From Schoenoplectus triqueter (lineage: Eukaryota > Streptophyta > Magnoliopsida > Poales > Cyperaceae), in contig CAXKVV010001242.1 in NCBI GenBank assembly GCA_964058805.1, forward strand, positions 1 through 37,645: a stretch of DNA of 37,645 nt, given 5' to 3'. Shown one piece after another: positions 1 through 11,347 of the stretch. The stretch's first letter is position 1, and every line of letters starts with the position of its first letter. Made by a program: the position numbers and the translations under genes. The notes beneath the pieces were generated by a model. That model had not been told where the DNA came from and did not search any database. It was given only the letters and a program-made list of their open reading frames with translations.

Positions 1-363
1 ACAAGACAAATGTCGCACATATCCCCTTCTACTTATTTTTTAAAACAAAGCCCCTCTCCTTCTGAAATTCAGATCACATAAACAGTCAAGGAGTGATAAT
101 TTTTGGCTGTTGTGGGTATGTGTAGTAACCAACAGGGGCAGGAGGAGAAAGGATATATTTCAGCTTTTTATGTGCAGGCATAATTTTTGCATTGTTAGCT
201 AGCACAATACGTAATTATAACTTTTTGGAGAGCAATATATGCTAAAATTAATTCAGTTTTGATGATAAACCAATGGAATTTCTATTACAACATTAATTTT
301 GGAACTTGCATTTGCACATGAATTAAAGAAAGACTCACTAATTTGCTCGCTATGCCAGTATAC

Positions 364-1543
364 CTTATTGGCAAGCTTATCAACCTCAACCCTGACACAT
401 GCAATAGCTTCACATGCCCGTGCAACCTCTGGGTCCATCTTCTCCTCTGCAGGGCATTGTTCCTGGCTTGTGGGAGCTTCTAGAAGAATAAGCCTAGCCA
501 TATCTTTTATTCCAGAAGTGTGCAATAGTTCACTATCATGTTTTTCCTTTCCTCTGAATAACAACTTCTGACTAGCTGGATCTAAACCAGACTGTTGTGC
601 TAGTACCTTCTTCAAGTCACCTTCAGATCAAAACAAAATGTAGAAAACAAAACTAGTAAATAAATACTAAATTTACAATAAAGTATCACATTCTCTATAC
701 AAGTTCCAGCTATAGATCTTCCGTGTTGCCTGGTTTGTTTTATCAGTTTGTACTGTGTTTAATTTGTTGGCCCCAGCTATAGATCTCTATACAAAGTCCC
801 TATCAATTGTAAAAGATCATTGAGCAATTTCTAATGCAGTTTGTCACAACAGTATCATCTTATCTTATTAATTTTCTGTTTCATGACTACAACAAAAATC
901 CTTTTATTTGCCTTTACCACTATTTTGGTACGTGTGACGCACACTAGGCCATCAGGGCATCGCCCTGCCCCAACAAGTAGGAGGGTGCAGCGGCCGCCAC
1001 AAAACCCAGGGCGTGGGCACAGGCAGAGTGGCCATCATTACGGATTTTGGTAAATGCCAACCTCATAACAGTGATCAATCTTCTAAATTCTGGATTGGTC
1101 TAGAGATAAAATATTTTTATGATTCTCTTAGTTACCAAATAGTTCCAAGCAATCTCTAATGAGTTTACTACATACACAGGTAGTCTGATCATTATTCCTA
1201 TTGCATAACCAGGCAAACGATTTCACTTTATACGTACACATCAGTTCAGAATCGAGAAGCATTTCAACAAACGCCTTTGTACAAGGTCTTAACACCCTAA
1301 ACATCTGCATCTCACCACAAAAAAAGAAAAGAAAAAGAAACCAAGGATGTAAAAGGAGAGTACGAGTAAAACAAGGAAAAAATAGATGAGACGTTTACCA
1401 ATGGTGATTTGGGGAGGCACAGCGACGTCGTACTGCTTGAGTCCGTGAGTGACTGAGAGTCTGACAGTGGGTCCCACATGACTGCCAGCTGCGTCTTGCG
1501 AGCCCGGTGGATTCGTTTTCTGACGCTGAATCCCCAAACTCAT
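364..1543 (-). CDS. BAG-family molecular chaperone regulator (BAG1-4 type), 5' part only
   Basis: Co-chaperone family that binds the Hsp70 ATPase domain through a C-terminal BAG domain and carries an N-terminal ubiquitin-like domain. Two exons are visible: 1543-1399 and 620-364, joined G|GT to give 'ITIGDLKKVLAQQSGL'. Splice sites are GTAAAC (donor, 1398) and ...GAAG (acceptor, 621), phase 1. The ubiquitin-like domain covers about residues 26-97 (PTVRLSVTHG... to RLILLEAP), including the family block 'KLLFRGKEK'. The start of the BAG domain follows ('ACEAIACVRVEVDKLANK', to residue 134). The ATG at 1543 has an in-frame TAA two codons upstream, so it is the first usable start. Exon 2 ends at AAG|GTATAC (363). 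The rest of the BAG domain should lie left of the window; I see no further exon in 1-363. No frame damage is visible. Family identity is firm; which BAG paralogue is not determined. Confidence 0.9.
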
Positions 1544-1639
1544 GGCTTAAAACTGGCAGATCACTCGACAAAATTAGAATCAAATAGAGGAAAGGAAACA
1601 AAAGAAATGGCGATTTGGGATCGGAGGAATTTAATTTGG

Positions 1640-1662
1640 TAGAGAGAGAGAGAGAGAGAGGG
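1640..1662. repeat. (GA)n run in the likely BAG 5' leader
   Basis: A run of GA dinucleotides (CT on the gene strand) lies about 100 bases upstream of the BAG start codon. CT-rich tracts are common in plant 5' leaders and core promoters. A leader role is inferred from position only. Confidence 0.6.
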
Positions 1663-1797
1663 AGAGAAGAGTCGGTTCGCGTCGAAAGAGGAAAAAGGTT
1701 AATTCATATGGAATAATTGAGCCTAGACATTGTTCACGACCGTGCACTATAAAGCTACACCAAGTACTTTGTCAACATTGAAATGGTGTTAGACGTT

Positions 1798-2508
1798 AGG
1801 AAAATTAGTTTCATGGCAGCTCAAAAATTTAAATTTAGCAAAATATTATTTTACAATTTTAATTTCCTCTAATGCTATTTTAAAATAAGTTTATTTAGTT
1901 TTTTACCACGCTTATATATTTTTTGTTCATTTTTAATTAAGTTCAGTAAAATATCACTGTATTTTTTTAAAGTATTTTTTAATTCCAAAAATACTCTTAT
2001 TTCTGTCTGATATATTTTTTCCTATTAATTTCGTCTGTTAAATATCGTTGATATCTCTGCAAAATGCGTAATGCAGAAAGCAAATTTCAGACTATGAGCA
2101 TCATGATTCAAACTTTAAAAGCGAATATTATATTCGTAAGCATATATAAATATATTTTTGTAATTTTCTTTATGTGTCATTTGAATAGAAGATTTTAGTA
2201 TGATTTATTTGTTGACTGTTTTCTCTATTGTAGAATAAAATAAAAAAATATTTGGTTTGACATTTGCTAAAATAATTACGCATTTTGCAGAGATATCAAC
2301 GATTTTAACAGACGAAATTAGATGAAAAAGATATATCAGACAGAAATGAAGGTATTTTTGGAATTAAAAAAATATATCCCAAAAATACAGTGATATTTTA
2401 CTGAACTTAATTAAAAATGAACAAAAAATATATAAGTGTGGCAAAAGACTAAATAAACTTATTTTATGGTGGTATTAGAGGGAGTTAAAGTTTTAAACTA
2501 ATTTTTCC
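1798..2508. mobile_element. Foldback element with ~220-bp inverted arms
   Basis: Arms at about 1855-2072 and 2275-2492 are near-perfect reverse complements. For example, the left arm ends with CGTTGATATCTCTGC...GCGTAAT and the right begins ATTACGCATTTTGCAGAG. Similarity picks up again at the outer tips (GGAAAATTAGTTT at 1798 and its complement ending near 2508), with about 45 bases extra in the left arm. The loop (2073-2274) is AT-rich and has no coding capacity. The structure fits a non-autonomous DNA transposon of foldback or long-TIR Mutator type. I could not find a convincing target-site duplication, so the superfamily is open. Confidence 0.7.
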
Positions 2509-3010
2509 ATATTATTATGGTGCTGCTCCGAGCGCACATCGAGAATGTCTGTGAGGACTGTGTGGGGGTCGGATGTGAGAGCGTGCCTTCAATGATCTGA
2601 TGGAAGAGCGGTTCGGTGGTTCACAAATCACAAAGCGAGCCCAATTGGGCCTCAATTTTACTCTCCAATTGAACCACATTTTTGTGGGCTAGGCCTGTAA
2701 TTTTTTAGGACAATCTAAACTCTGGGTTTTAGGTTCGTTAGTTAGAAGACCTCTTCAAAATCCTTAATTTTAATATTTTATTCAGCACAAAAGGCATCAT
2801 AGAAAGTACTAGGCAAACCTTGAATGAGTGGTTCTTGATGACGCCTCAATTTATTTCCTCTGAAAATAATATTATGACAGTAATATTAGTGTGTGATGAT
2901 ACATAGATATAGATATATGGATTAGAAATGTTTCAAGGAATGAAATTCTCTTGCAGAGCTCGAATTCACTCCCAATCACTGTTTCTTCAAATTAACTATC
3001 CAAATTCTTA
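2509..3010. other. Intergenic, upstream of BAG gene
   Basis: No coding exon recognised. At about 2639-2655 there is a small palindrome, GCCCAATTGGGC, containing the TGGGCC 'site II' type promoter element. It lies about 1 kb upstream of the BAG start, on the far side of the foldback element, so a link to BAG expression is speculative. Confidence 0.4.
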
Positions 3011-3435
3011 AAGAGGGTTGTTCATGGATCGCTTGTCGGTCGTTCGAGATCGGCTCAAACTTGGTTCGCTTTTTAGGTTCGTTAACTTAATGAAGTTTAT
3101 TTGAGCTAGGTCTGGCTCGTCTTGCTAAGTTCGTTGACTTTATTAAATTATCAATGTTTATTATTTATATGATTTTAGTTTATTATATAAGTTATAATTC
3201 AATATATAACATTATTGTATGAAATATGCATAAAAAAACTTTCTTGTCATTGATTCTTATTAATTTTTTTAATTTTGGTATAAAATATTATTAATTATTA
3301 AATGAGTTGTTAACGAACTAGCTAAACTGTTAGTGAATTAATCTCCAATCAGTATTTTTTTTAATTTATTAAGTTAATAAACCGATTTTAAACTTAATTT
3401 GTCTTGTCTCTGCTCCACTCGTTTAGGGCCCTATT
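3011..3435. mobile_element. Degenerate hAT-like MITE (GGCTCG/GTTAAC family)
   Basis: The left end AGAGGGTTGTTCATGGATCG resembles the TAGGGGTGTTCA-type ends common in plant hAT MITEs; the right end is near CTCGTTTAGGGCCCTA. The interior carries repeated TCGTTAACTTAA and GCTCG motifs. It shares interior sequence with the split copy at 32.5-33.55 kb: both have GTATAAAATATTATTAA-like stretches and TTAACGA runs, so it is a family present at least twice here. No coding capacity. Boundaries are approximate and no target duplication was identified. Confidence 0.5.
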
Positions 3436-4404
3436 CTTAAATCTACGTAATTCGGGGGGAAAATCACGAGTCTATCGTAGTAGTTTGCATTTTCTTGGGA
3501 AGGGGACAAGGCAACGCGCGGATATGTAAATTTTGTTATGTCAGTAAAATATTAAATACACCAGTTAACAAAAAAAAATGTGTATTACATCTTTTAATTG
3601 ACGCGATCTAATAATAAAGAAAAAAGAAGTAAATAATAGAAAATTAAAGAGATAAAATTAGTGGTTAAATAATTATATTTGTATAAAAGTTGGTTTTAAA
3701 ATCCGGATGCATGACTTTTTTTGGATAGTTATACTTAGATGGGCATCATATAGGTACATGCATTCTGTATTCATAAAATAAATAAAACTATGGGCATATT
3801 CTTTTATAAAAAAAAATTGGACATATTAAAGATAAGGAATGAATAGCTCTATATTCTTGCTTTTACTAAATTTTATCAAAAAATATTTAGACAGATCAGA
3901 TTTTTTTTTTTAAATATCAACTAACTTTGCATAATCGGATCCAATTTGATTCGAGATTAAATAAAATGCAATCCAACATAAGTCGACTAAGATCTAAAAA
4001 AATTCAACACAACACTCATATTAATCCGATCTGATTCAATTCGACTCCGACTCAAGTCAACTTTAACTCTTTCTGTGGCTACCCCAACAAATATCATTTT
4101 CGTTCGTAAAAGCCCTTGATTTTCTTTTAATTTTCTGGAGCACAAGCATTTACAATCATTAGCAATATCATCCAATAAGCTAATAAGTTATCAGTTAACT
4201 TTACTAAAAAATAAGTTATTAGTTAACAATTGATAATAAATTAAGGGTACTTGAATAGTCAAGATCAGTACATAATTAAATATTATTTAATAGGGAGATA
4301 ACGAAAAGATAAAATTGTCATTATCTCTTACATGGCATGGAACAACTTTTTCTATTTTCTTTCAATTTTCACAGAGATTATGAAGTTATGAACGGATATT
4401 AAAA
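3436..4404. other. AT-rich intergenic stretch, nothing recognised
   Basis: AT-rich sequence with short poly-A/T runs. The only open frame (3987-4175, minus) is short and unlike any family I know. I see no exon, RNA gene or defined repeat. Confidence 0.4.
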
Positions 4405-4412
4405 CTTACAAC

Positions 4413-6115
4413 TAGAGGTGGCAATCGGGCGGGTCGGATTTGGGTTCGGACGGGACAGGTTAGGTAAGTTTGATCAAAAAAAATTTCAGGTCACGGGTCG
4501 GGTTCAGGTCGATCCGGTCCGGTTCAGGTCGAGTTTCGGGTTGAACACTATTCATTTTTTTGAGTCTCGAGTCATTTCGGGTCGGGCCGGGTTGAGTTTT
4601 GGGTTCTTATTAACTCAGGTCATCTCGGGTTTCGGATCATTCGGGTCCATATTGGGTCGGGTTTAGGTCATTTGATATCGGATAATCTCGGGTTTCGGGT
4701 TGTTTCAAGTCGGGTCGGGTTCTTTTTTTATCATGTTTTATTTCGGGTCGGGTCAAATTTCAGGTCGTCAGACTTTAAAATACTTTTTTCAATAATGCAT
4801 TTTAGCCAATATCAAGTATATATTTTCAATTATATTTTGATCAATTTAATTTTTTTAAATAATATGGATATGATTAATTAGTTTGAACCTATTCAGATTG
4901 TCATACTTTATTCATTTTATTAACAAACTTAAGATGTGCTAATTCTGATTAATAGACATTGATTCTTCTTATACTAATTTTAATTTATGACATGTAAATT
5001 CAAATTAATATACATTGTTATGTTAATTCTCAACAAGGATAGAACTTGACATTTACCTAAATGAGTCAAGGATCACTGAAGATGAGGAGTTAAAATCCTT
5101 GGCTATTGACCATAAGTCTATAACATGATCCACATATATTTCCTTATTTTTTTGAGTCGTTCACAATAACAGTTCCATCTGATAGAGTGATGGTGCACTT
5201 AGAAGTTTCATGTATCACTTTAATCAAATTAATGCTTGAAAAAAGAACAAGGAAAATTATAAGAATACATAAGATCAATATCTAAACGATTGTCTCATTG
5301 TACGCGTACTGTAGAATTTTGTGATTGGCAAACAATGTGAAGGGCACTATAGCAAAGTTTGTACATCTCTTTATCTCTATTTTCTTTTTCTTTTTCTGAA
5401 ATTTATATGTAGCCTTACTACATGCTCGAATCGTGTGCAGGGCAGCCTAAAGCAATTCCAACTTAAAGAAAATTGATTAATTGATGTTGGAGTAAATGAT
5501 CTTATTCAAAGGGTTAGAATTGTCAAAACCCTTCAAAATCTAAACAAAAAGAAGCACGATAAAGTGAGCTTGTCTATGCACCGAACTACCATTATCAAGA
5601 TTCTTTCATTAGTATTAACCTGCAGTATGATTTTTCCATGATACCAAAATAAACTTTCCCGCATAATAATCTATAACACAATGGTGTCATAAAAACTATA
5701 ACATGATCCACATGTATTTTCCTTATTTTAAATTTTAATTATAGTTCAATCGTATTTAAATATTTTAAAATTGGGTCGGGTTGAGTCGGGTTCCAAGTCA
5801 TCTAATTTCGGGCCGTCTCGGGTTTCGGGTCATTCGGGTTTGAGTCGGGTCGGGTTTTAGGTCTTCTGATTTCGGGTCATCTCGGGTTTCAGGTTGTCTC
5901 GGGTTCGGGTCGGGTTGGGTTTATAATCATCTAATCTCGGGTCATCTCGGGTTTCGGGTCGTCCGGGTTCGAGTCAGGTCGGATTTCAAGTCGTCTTGGG
6001 TCGGATCGGATCAGATTCGGATCAGTTTGACTTTATGAAAAAATCAGATCGGATCGGATTCGAATCCGGACAAGTCAGATAAATTTTTCAGTCGGATCAC
6101 ATTTTGCCATCTCTA
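4413..6115. mobile_element. Non-autonomous hAT transposon rich in TCGGGT subterminal repeats
   Basis: Ends are inverted: TAGAGGTGGCAA at 4413 and, read on the other strand from 6115, TAGAGATGGCAA. They are flanked by an 8-bp duplication, CTTACAAC (4405-4412) and GTTACAAC (6116-6123), seven of eight matching. An 8-bp duplication and TAGNGNTGNCAA ends are typical of the hAT superfamily. Both subterminal regions (about 4420-4760 and 5770-6080) are dense arrays of CGGGT/TCGGGT words in all variants, like the clustered transposase-binding motifs of hAT elements. The AT-rich centre contains no transposase. It holds a direct repeat, TATAACATGATCCACAT, at 5119-5135 and 5697-5713. The ORFs at 4418-4881 are repeat translations, not genes. 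Confidence 0.85.
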
Positions 6116-6123
6116 GTTACAAC

Positions 6124-8600
6124 CTTTGAGTAAACAACAGACCTAGAATTTTTCCGATCCAAATCGCTGTCATCCGTTCTTCAAGTTCAATTTCTAATAC
6201 CCCCAATATTCCCCGCTCACAAATAATATTAATAATCCTGAATACAAATAATTAAATAACTACCTAGGTTTCTGTATTTATTTATCATTTTAAAATAAAA
6301 AAAATATTAGTATCATCCCATATTACTTTACAAATCTCTGGATTAACTGACCCAGCTTTCTTTTCAGTATATGTGTTTTCAATCGAAATGCAATAGGGTA
6401 CTACATTCCATATTTAGAAGGGATAAGATTCTTCCACTAACCCCAAGTAGAAGGGTATAAGAACTATCAGAACCACTTTGAAAAAGGGATCTGATTCGTT
6501 TAGCTGGCCAAGAATCAAGATGCCTCTATGTGCTTTTCAAGTCACACTCAGACTTGCCTCCAATTATAAGGAGAGATATTTTTCTTTTGCATACAAATTT
6601 GCTTTATGAGATAGGGACGAATATTGAAACAGGCGCAGAGATGATCAGGAAATTGAAACAGTGAGTCGAATGTAAAAATTTGACCAAGCAGCTGATGAAT
6701 TGCAATTGATTATGACTTGTAATTAAAGGAGTTGTGCCCCACAAAGCACCAATCCAAAATCTAGCCGTTGATTAAAATTGTCCGAGTCGGAGCCACCTGG
6801 ACCCAGCATGTCTCTATTGGGCCCCATCTAACTGTCACCTTAGCTGTATGCACATACAATAATAATCAGTAGTAATGAAAAATACAGCTGTTCTTTTCAA
6901 ATACAAGGGCTTCTAAGTCTCACCCAAATTGTATGTCTTACTAATTTCTAGGTTAATGTTAATTCAGCTCGACGGGTCCATCTGCAATTAAACCAAGAGA
7001 GTTCTTTAAATTCTCCTTTAATTCATAAATAATCTCAAACGTTTATTATATAGATATATAGATGAGCCGGTAGTAGAACAGGTCTACGTGTACAAATTGC
7101 TCATTTTAATAGTACTCCTTGCGCCGCGCCACGTGTAATGCAAGAATTGGTAGTCAACTACAAGGCGCACACGTGTGCCTACAAGCATTTTTTTCCTTTT
7201 TTCTCTTTGCCCCTCTCTTTTATGAAATGAGAAGCATCCAAAAAAGTGAAAAAAAAATAAAAAAGATCACATCAACCAACTAACTATATATAACTATTTT
7301 CAGTTTTCAATCAAAACGAAGGAAAAGATGGATACCGACCAAAAACAAATCTTTCTAGCTTCATGATTCAAAATTCAGAATGAAAAATATAAAATCCTTC
7401 AATTATTCTTCACAAATTATATACGAAGACATTGAAAAATATAATTTATTTACAAGAATAATATATATCATAAAAATAAAAAAGATGACATAACGACTTC
7501 TCCTGGAACTGGATATGAGCTGGTTACTGCGGGGCACCAAATAATCAACGATCGAATAATTGAAATTTTATATATAACAAAAAATTCCCATCTCAAGGGG
7601 TGGAATAATGCGTGCATAAAATTAAAGTAACACAGAAAAAGCACTTCTGGTAAGGCGGCTAACCTTCTCCAGTTAATTTCCTAACTATCGATCCAGAGAA
7701 ATTTTAATTGGTTATCATAGTATATAATTAATATGCTTTCTTCCCATCTACTTAAGGGTTTCAATTTCGCTTAATTGAGAAAATCCTGACATTTTATCTT
7801 CAATTTTTTAGTTTGAAATGGGCAAATCATTCCAACATGAGATGATTTTTTTTGACAAAAATAAATGGCGTACAGATGCTTCTTGATTCAATAATTTGAG
7901 ATAGGGAGCTTTAATTTTGTAATCTAAAATTAATGATGTAAAAAACAAAAAGTAACATTTAACATTTTATTTAATACTGCAATTGAAACGTAGTAGGAAA
8001 ACTATTTATATCAATACATATTTAATTAGTACATTCAATTGAAAGGATCAACGCGTGGCGATCGAGTTGAGACCCAAAACATTTTGGGTAGGGATGGTAG
8101 AAGAACATGTAGGGTATCCAAAAAATAAAATAAAATAATAGCTTTATATATAGGGGGAATCCCCAAAGTGTAATCTTTGTTTTACTAAATGATTGTTTGG
8201 AAAGCAATGTTTCAAGACAATGAAAGGGACCTTATAGGCCCATAGAAAGACCCCAGAAACTAGAAACATAAAACAAGGGAAAGGAAATAGACTCGGTTCA
8301 TCATGCACGCTGCAACCAGGTTCAAATTAATACATATTTCGGGCAAATACCAATTTGGCAATTTCTCATGTCTAATGTTTGTTTCCTTTGCTTGTTGATC
8401 TAAATTTGGTACTTAGTTGGTACTGGCAAAGGATGTGTTGTGCCTCCTGGATTTTATTTTCATGACTTCACTCTCGGAACAAATGATGTTAATTTAAATT
8501 AACCTGTTAATACAATCTTCCATTTCATCCATAACCATTGAAATGCGTATCTCCCTTCTCTTTCATTTTTTGATTTTTGCTGGATCTGACCTGATGACCG
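6124..8600. other. Intergenic, no gene recognised
   Basis: About 2.5 kb of AT-rich sequence without a recognisable exon on either strand. Two CACGTG cores lie 40 bases apart (7130-7135 and 7170-7175), the second inside the 12-base palindrome GCACACGTGTGC, with a TTGACT-type W-box core (complement AGTCAAC, around 7153) between them. These look like ABRE/G-box elements, but no gene start is visible nearby. Confidence 0.4.
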
Positions 8601-8616
8601 AACTATTATAAATTGG

Positions 8617-9048
8617 TCAATCTCGTTTATTGTCATAACTACGCCAATGACCAGACCATGTGTTAATGTAGTACTGTATGGTATAATATGGACTAACGTA
8701 CTGAGTGTAATCCAGCCTTTTGAATGAACAAACAACAAGCAGTTTTTTATACCCGGGTAAGTGGTACGGTGCTGTTGTTTTAATCATTCCCCAAATTTCA
8801 TCAGAAATAACCTCAAATAAGTTATAAAAAAAACCACTCGAACCTGCTGGGGCAGTGTTGATCCGTGCACTAATGCTGATATTGAATTGGCCAGGGAGTA
8901 GCTCCAAACCAGCATGAATCTGCCTCTTCAAGTCACGAAAATTGATTGCCTCATCGGCAGAAAATGTGCACGCGGCTTGAATATCGTAATCCGTTCCATG
9001 AGAAGTTTTCAAGATTTGACCTCCATAATACACATTGATCAGCAACAT
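8617..9048 (-). pseudogene. MULE-associated N-terminal domain ORF (first exon remnant)
   Basis: A 143-residue open frame beginning 'MLLINVYYGGQILKT', with 'CTFSADEAINFRDLKRQIHAGL' and 'ISARINTAPAGSSGFFY'. From memory this matches the N-terminal, PB1-like leader domain of one plant MuDR-type transposase family; that recall is moderate, not certain. The body of the transposase (DNA-binding, DDE and SWIM parts) is absent to the left, and the last 40 residues look like random read-through. The ORF faces away from the terminal-type sequence at 9.3-9.65 kb, which fits a 5' end piece of a MULE: terminus, promoter, first exon, then truncation. Confidence 0.5.
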
Positions 9049-9289
9049 TTTCGTCTCTACAGTATGAACGATAAACCCTATTGTTAGTGTATTATAATTT
9101 TACAGCAAAAATTAATAGTCCAAATAGAAAAAAAAACATACAACGTTGATGACACGAGAGTGGTGAATACGGATCGAACCTGGATCTGTCGAAAAATAAA
9201 TTTCCAGCTTGAAGCTCTTGCAACAGTAACAATGATGATTTTGAAGAAATGGTTAGCTGAAGGAAGATGAAGAAGAAATGTACTGGGTG

Positions 9290-9645
9290 TGCTATATAAT
9301 AGCATGATGATGGGACCGAGTTTAAAACTCAGTTCCAGGTGTACTGGGCCGAGTTTAAAACTCGGTCCAAACACCTGCAATTTTCAAATGTACTGGGTGT
9401 GTTTATTTTAATTTTTGTTGTAATATTTTAGATCAATCTACTGACTGTTGTGTTTTATTTTTAATATAACACACAAACGTAAAAAAAAACTCGGGTCCGG
9501 GTAAATTTTTTTTCGTTTCTGTGTAAAAAAAAAACCGGACCCAAGTTTCAAACTCGGGTCTGACTATTTATGCAAAAGTGAGGAGAGATTGTCAATTTGC
9601 TATATTTATTTATTTTATTTACTAAAATAAAAAAATCTGCATCTC
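9290..9645. mobile_element. MULE terminal region with palindromic CCGAGTTT/AAACTCGG modules
   Basis: Contains GGACCGAGTTTAAAACTC (about 9313), CCGAGTTTAAAACTCGGTCC (about 9349) and a TCGGGTCCGG...CCGGACCCAAGTTTC inverted pair (about 9490-9552). The segment ends with a conserved stretch, TTTACTAAAATAAAAAAATC-TGCA (to about 9643). The last 100 bases or so recur in the same orientation at 21.4-21.52 kb. Its position upstream of the 8617-9048 ORF makes it the likely terminal repeat and promoter of the broken MULE. The outer limit is not fixed by a target duplication. Confidence 0.5.
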
Positions 9646-9913
9646 ATGCGTTGGAATTAAATTCTAGACCTTCTTTTTGGGCCATATATAGGCCCTTGAG
9701 GAAGAAAACAAAAGCCAGTAGAAGGAAACCATATTTTTTTATTATGTGTCAATTTTAAAAATGATTGGGCTGCTTTCCGTTCCAGCTCTATAAATATCAA
9801 ATCTAACTGAAACCAACCAACTCTCCATAGCATCCGTGTAATGCATGGGATATGTTCTTCCGTGAGGTGAGAAATAACAAAGTTCTTGGGTATACAAGTC
9901 AAAGATTTTAAAG

Positions 9914-11347
9914 ATGTCTATGCGAAGAGAGGAGGACAGGGAGAGTGTGAGGATCCGGGAGTATGACGAGAAAAGAGATTTGGAAAAAGTTTTGGACTTG
10001 GAGAGAAATTGTGAGGTTGGTTCAAAGAAGAGGCCAATTTTGGTCATTGATTGTTTAGGAGATCCTCTGTGCCGGGTCCGAAATAGTCCACAATACCATA
10101 TGCTGGTAATTTCTCTTCTATATATACAAATACAATCCCACTTTCAGTAATGGAATGCAGGACTGATCATATTTGCATTATTTTTCTTATTTTCACTCAG
10201 CTGTTTGTTGGGATTAAAGTAACTAATTCTGTCATTTGTGAGATACATTTGCCTTATAATTGGCGCTTCAAACTATATGCAGAATTCCCATTTTGTTTTT
10301 GTAAAAAGCAACAAACTCAAGGTTTGCAACTAAAACTTTTTTTTTTCTTTTTGATAAAAAAGGTTGCAACTAAAACTTGAAATTTCATCTTTGTAGGTTG
10401 CTGAATCTGGGAATGATTTGGTAGGTGCGGTGTGCGGTTCGATCAAGGAAGCAACAATCGGTGGTTCGCAAGTGTGCCGAGGCAAACTAGGATACATTCT
10501 TGGTCTTAGGGTTCTGACATACTATCGCCGCAATGGTATCGGGAAAAGACTAGTTCTTGCAATGGAATGTTGGTTTCAATTAAACCAAGTAGATTATGCC
10601 TATATGGCCACCGAGAAAAGCAACCAAGCCTCGATAAAGCTCTTCACTTGCAAGCTAGGTTACACCAAATTTAGAACCCCTGGAATCCTCGTGAACCCTG
10701 TTGAACACAAGATAAGGCGAATTGACTCAAATGTTGTGATCACGAGGTTAGATGCTGGTCAAGCTGAATCACTCTATAGAAAGCACATGAGCTTAGTTGA
10801 GTTTTTTCCTCATGACATTGACCAAGTTTTAGCAAACAAGCTGAATTTGGGGACATGGGTTGCATTCCGACATGGCGAGTCATTGTTGGACGCGTCAAAT
10901 TGGGCCATGCTTAGTGTGTGGAATTGCCCCTATAGGATACGGGTTGCGAGGCTCCCCGTCTTGTGTATGTTTAGAGCAAAGATCTTGAGGCATCTTGAGC
11001 GGTTGTTTCCGTGCTTGAAGGGGATAGGAATTCCTAGCATCTTTTCTTTCTTTCGATTCTACATTATATACGGTGCGTATGTGGAAGGGCCCGAGGCGGC
11101 CCCACTCATGCGAGCGCTATGCATGCATGTGCACAACATGGCCGTAAGGCAGAAAGATTATAAAGTTATACTAGCTGAGGTAGGAGGAGAGGATGGTGTG
11201 ACATTTTGCATACCTCACAGGACAGATTTGTCATTTTCATCGGATATTTGGTGCATAAAAGTTTTAAGAAAAGGTGAGAGAGAAACCTTCGATTGGAACA
11301 TTTCGCCTCCATGTACCAGTATTTTTCTTGATCCAAGAGAGTTCTAG
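9914..11347 (+). CDS. HOOKLESS1-like GNAT N-acetyltransferase
   Basis: Two exons, 9914-10105 and 10397-11347, give 380 residues (Arabidopsis HLS1 is about 400). Splice sites are CTG|GTAATT and TTTGTAG|GTT, phase 0. HLS1-family features: N-terminal 'IREYDEKRDLEKVLDLERNCEVG', 'GDPLCRVRNSPQYHMLVAE', the acetyl-CoA loop RxxGxG as 'RRNGIG' (residues 108-113), 'MATEKSNQASIKLFTCKLGYTKFRTP', 'EFFPHDID', 'VWNC', and the C-terminal 'SPPCTSIFLDPREF' block. In Arabidopsis HLS1 acts downstream of ethylene in apical-hook formation and is linked to histone acetylation; here the role is inferred by family. The first ATG follows an in-frame TAA with no ATG between. The stop is TAG at 11345. The frame is undamaged; compared with HLS1 it lacks some low-complexity Ser/Gly linker. 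Probably an HLS1-like paralogue rather than HLS1 itself. Confidence 0.9.

Noticed and set aside
299..571. 90-codon plus-strand ORF
   Set aside because: It is the antisense shadow of BAG exon 2, whose protein matches a known family and has proper splice sites.
1855..2492. MicroRNA precursor
   Set aside because: The arms are far longer and more uniform than a typical miRNA hairpin; a foldback transposon is the simpler reading.
4418..4881. Two plus-strand ORFs rich in Gly/Phe/Arg/Val
   Set aside because: Translations of TCGGGT repeats within the hAT element; no protein-like composition.
8499..8738. 79-codon minus-strand ORF overlapping the MULE leader ORF
   Set aside because: Different frame from the recognisable MLLINVYYGG frame and no family resemblance.
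9742..10047. 101-codon minus-strand ORF
   Set aside because: Antisense to HLS1-like exon 1.
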